A stretch of 6,438 bases of DNA from Streptomyces katrae (GTDB lineage: Bacteria > Actinomycetota > Actinomycetes > Streptomycetales > Streptomycetaceae), in assembly GCF_000966975.1 (NCBI RefSeq), contig NZ_JZWV01000411.1, forward strand, positions 1-6,438, in the 5' to 3' direction. The position numbers and the translations under genes were made by a program. This document shows, in pieces, positions 4,757-6,438 of the stretch. Every line of letters starts with the position of its first letter. Position 1 is the first letter of the stretch. The notes beneath the pieces are model-generated. The model ran no database searches. It had not been told where the DNA came from and saw nothing but the letters and a program-made list of their open reading frames with translations.

Positions 4757-5345
4757 AGGCGGTCCGGACGTCCCACCACTGCTGGGACTGGAAGTTCTTG
4801 CCCCACAGCTGGGCCCGGGCGCCGTTGCCGGGGACGTTGGTGTCGCGGTCCAGCACGGTGTTGTTGCCGTTGTTGAAGCGGACGTTGTAGATGGCCAGGT
4901 CCCCCGAGGGGTGGTACCACTGCTGCTGGGTGGTGCCGTTGCACTGCCACAGCTGCACCCGGGTGCCGTTGGCGCCGCCGCCGTTGGTGTCGGCGTCCAG
5001 GCACATGCCCGGGAACCGTACGCTCCGCAGGCTGCCGTCCGTGGACAGCAGCCACTCCTGCTGGGTGGTGCCGTTGCACCCCCACACCTGGACCTTGGTG
5101 CCGTTGCCGCCGGCGTTGGCGTCGGCGTCCAGGCACTGGCCCGGGGTCCCCCGGTACAGGCTGTAGATCCGGACGTAGACGCCCGCGGCGAGGGAGCCGT
5201 CCCGGGCGCCGGGCGCCTGGCCCTGCTCCCAGGCCACGTGGTGGGAGGCGGGCTCGGCGGCCTGCGCGGATGCCGCGCTCGTGGCACCGACGGTGAGGGT
5301 CGCGACGGCAGCCGCGACGGTGGCCAGCTTCTTGTGAACGGTCAC
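4755..5345 (-). CDS. Secreted ricin-B-type (beta-trefoil) lectin
   Basis: This 196-aa protein starts at a GTG with AAAGGA about 10 bases upstream. The frame continues back to 5516, but that part overlaps the divergent gene and would bury the signal peptide, so it is rejected. Residues 1-29 are a classical Sec signal (HKK, a hydrophobic Ala/Val/Leu core, and AQA before a probable cut at 29/30). The rest is one ricin-B domain of three tandem subdomains ending in QxW at residues 96-98, 141-143 and 188-190. Subdomains 1 and 2 each have CLDAD and a second Cys (C71/C90 and C115/C135), suggesting two disulphides; subdomain 3 has LDRDTN but no Cys. The usual function is carbohydrate binding outside the cell; no catalytic domain is attached. 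The internal repeat is visible in DNA, with 22 identical bases at 4923-4944 and 5058-5079, 135 bases (45 codons) apart. The C-terminus stops six residues after the last QxW, which is a natural domain end. Confidence 0.87.
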   Translation of the reverse strand: MTVHKKLATVAAAVATLTVGATSAASAQAAEPASHHVAWEQGQAPGARDGSLAAGVYVRIYSLYRGTPGQCLDADANAGGNGTKVQVWGCNGTTQQEWLLSTDGSLRSVRFPGMCLDADTNGGGANGTRVQLWQCNGTTQQQWYHPSGDLAIYNVRFNNGNNTVLDRDTNVPGNGARAQLWGKNFQSQQWWDVRTA

Positions 5346-5402
5346 GGGTCGGGATTCCTTTCGAGCCGATCTGTGTGGTGAATCCAGGAAACTCGACGCC
5401 GA

Positions 5403-5434
5403 TTGACCGGTCGAATGATTCGATTTCTTTCGAA
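5403..5434. promoter_or_regulatory. Cluster of inverted repeats in the lectin/ArsR divergent spacer
   Basis: The spacer holds GACCGGTC (5405-5412, a perfect 8-base palindrome) overlapping TCGAAT-G-ATTCGA (5411-5423, perfect 6-base arms). A further TTCGAA palindrome lies at 5429-5434. The centre is about 40 bases upstream of the regulator GTG and about 70 upstream of the lectin GTG. ArsR-type regulators commonly bind palindromes in such spacers, so this is the likely operator for one or both genes. TTGACC at 5403-5408 could be a -35 for the regulator, but I see no good -10 at the proper distance. Confidence 0.5.
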
Positions 5435-5444
5435 GGAACTGGCG

Positions 5445-5451
5445 AAGGGGG
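5445..5451 (+). promoter_or_regulatory. Ribosome binding site deciding the ArsR-type regulator start
   Basis: AAGGGGG lies 7 bases before the GTG at 5459, a strong site at ideal spacing. It fixes a start that would otherwise be uncertain because the frame has no stop codon in the window. Confidence 0.65.
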
Positions 5452-5458
5452 AACGCCT

Positions 5459-6438
5459 GTGATCCGGATCCGCCTGGGAGTCCGGGGGCTGGGAGACGTG
5501 AGGTTCGCGGTCTCACCGGTGGGCTCGGCCAAGGACCTGCTCCGCCTCCTCGGCTTCAGCCCAGGCACCCTGACCCCGCCCTGGCGGGCCAGAGCCACGG
5601 ACGCGCTGATCCGGCACCGGCTCGGGCTGCTGGCCGTGGTCGCCGGGGGAGGCCCCCTCGGTTACGCCCCGGACTTCCTGCGGCCGGAACCCCCGGCCTT
5701 CCTGACGGACATCGAGACCGCGCTGCACCAGATCGCGACGACCCCGCGGGAGCGGATCCGCTACGAACTGGCCGGCGCCGTCAACGGCCACTCCTGGGAC
5801 CCCGCCTCCGGCCGCCCGGCGCCGCGGAAACTCCTGCAGGCCCTCGACCAGGGGGAGGACCACTTCGCGCGCCGGCTCGCCGACGAGATGGGGCGGTTCT
5901 GGCACGCGGCACTGAAGCCCTCGTGGCCGGCCATCCGGGCCCGACTGGAAGCCGACGTCACCACCCGCGCCACCCAGATCGCCCAGATCGCCCAGTACGG
6001 GCTCGCGGAGACCCTCAACCGGCTGGCGCCGAACCTGGAATGGCGCGACGGCGAACTGCTCGTCCACCTCCGTCCGGACAGCATCCACCGGCTGACGCTG
6101 GACGCGGAAGCGGTGATCCTCACGCCGAGCGTTTTCGTCGACACGGCTCTCTTCTGCGCCGGGGAGCCGCCCGGGACGCCGGCGCCACGCACCCCGCTCA
6201 TCGTCTATCCCGCCACGCAGGCCGACGGTCTCCCGCCCGCGCAGGACCACCCGCTGATCGGGGCGATGCGGCGAAGGCTCCTGGCCGAGCTGAGCCAGCC
6301 GTTATCCACGACGGAGATCGCCCAGCGTCTCTACCTGAGCCCGGCCACCGTCTCCTACCACCTGCAGATCCTCCACCGGGCCGGCCTCGTCACCCGTGCC
6401 CGGCGGTCGCGGCACGTTCTCTACCAGCGGCTCGGGGG
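5459..6438 (+). CDS. ArsR-type winged-helix regulator with DUF5937-like N-terminal region, 3' end outside the window
   Basis: The frame from the GTG at 5459 is open for 326 codons to the right edge, with strong G/C third-position bias throughout. The N-terminus (VIRIRLGVRGLGDVRFAVSP) is typical of the large actinomycete ArsR-like proteins with a DUF5937-type region before the DNA-binding domain; a DUF5937 match is from memory. The middle (about 75-265) is a mixed helical/strand domain of unknown ligand, with a small QIAQIAQ repeat (a tandem 9-base duplication at 5975-5992). The winged helix is at about 266-326: MRRRLLAELSQPLSTTEIAQ, the recognition helix SPATVSYHLQILHRAGLV, and the wing ARRSRHVLYQ. 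Only a few residues are probably missing, since relatives end soon after this wing. It is divergent from the lectin gene, so lectin control and autoregulation are likely but unproven. The cytoplasmic regulator has no visible CXC-type metal-binding motif, so a metal sensor role is not supported. Confidence 0.85.
   Translation, partial: MIRIRLGVRGLGDVRFAVSPVGSAKDLLRLLGFSPGTLTPPWRARATDALIRHRLGLLAVVAGGGPLGYAPDFLRPEPPAFLTDIETALHQIATTPRERIRYELAGAVNGHSWDPASGRPAPRKLLQALDQGEDHFARRLADEMGRFWHAALKPSWPAIRARLEADVTTRATQIAQIAQYGLAETLNRLAPNLEWRDGELLVHLRPDSIHRLTLDAEAVILTPSVFVDTALFCAGEPPGTPAPRTPLIVYPATQADGLPPAQDHPLIGAMRRRLLAELSQPLSTTEIAQRLYLSPATVSYHLQILHRAGLVTRARRSRHVLYQRLG

Noticed and set aside
4079..4876. 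A single 265-aa plus-strand gene over the IS region
   Set aside because: Only the part from 4472 resembles a transposase; the first part is antisense to the IS630 and DUF6221-like scraps, and the frame leaves the transposase at the one-base lesion.
4923..5079. Repeated segments that could suggest a CRISPR or tandem-repeat locus
   Set aside because: The repeats have a 135-bp period equal to one 45-codon lectin subdomain and are coding.
4260..5381. 373-aa plus-strand open frame antisense to the lectin
   Set aside because: Its Val/Gly/Ala repeats are the reverse complement of the lectin's tandem repeats, not an independent protein.
4755..5516. Longer 253-aa form of the lectin starting at 5516
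   Set aside because: It would overlap the divergent regulator's start and place 57 non-signal-like residues before a clear Sec signal peptide; the GTG at 5345 has its own ribosome site.
5513..6250. Long minus-strand open frame opposite the ArsR-type regulator
   Set aside because: It is Arg/Gly-rich and low in complexity with no recognisable domain, and is antisense to a frame with a clear winged-helix domain.

Overview
The window comes from a high-GC actinomycete, most likely Streptomyces or a close relative. Every recognisable gene has strongly G/C-ending codons, several starts are GTG, and the families present (DUF58 with a membrane partner, VanZ-like, HxlR/QorB, secreted ricin-B lectin, DUF5937-like ArsR regulator, decayed IS630 and IS5 transposases) are typical of Streptomyces chromosomes. 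The assignment rests on composition and gene families only.

Layout, left to right. (1) At 2-1692 (+) lies the tail of an operon. It holds a DUF58 protein whose 5' end is outside the window, then a 219-aa alanine-rich membrane protein joined to it by an ATGA start/stop overlap. This is the usual tail of a MoxR/DUF58 cluster. (2) At 1860-2450 (-) is a VanZ-like membrane protein, convergent with that operon. (3) At 2625-4046 is a divergent pair: an HxlR-family regulator with a single cysteine (-) and a type-2 NAD(P)H:quinone oxidoreductase, QorB/YtfG-like (+). The 144-bp spacer between them carries a perfect 7-2-7 inverted repeat, a good operator candidate. This mirrors the ytfH/ytfG pair of E. 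coli and the redox-sensing QorR/qor2 pair of Corynebacterium. (4) At 4067-4756 is a graveyard of gene fragments packed into about 700 bp. It contains an IS630 transposase with an in-frame internal deletion (-), a scrap resembling DUF6221 (-), and an IS5-type transposase reduced to three blocks (+). (5) At 4755-5345 (-) is a secreted three-repeat ricin-B (beta-trefoil) lectin. It is divergent from (6) an ArsR-type regulator at 5459-6438 (+) that runs off the right edge. The 113-bp spacer holds a cluster of TCGAAT-type inverted repeats.

The most informative structure is a 55-bp near-perfect direct repeat at 2545-2599 and 4067-4121. Both copies are the 3' end of the same type of IS630 transposase gene in the same orientation, and they bracket the whole quinone-reductase/regulator pair. 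This suggests the pair sits between two IS630-derived ends and may have arrived, or been rearranged, through them. The two divergent regulator/target pairs look like self-contained stress or environment-response modules. I see no clearly new defence or biosynthetic system. I see no RNA genes, CRISPR arrays or convincing strong terminators.
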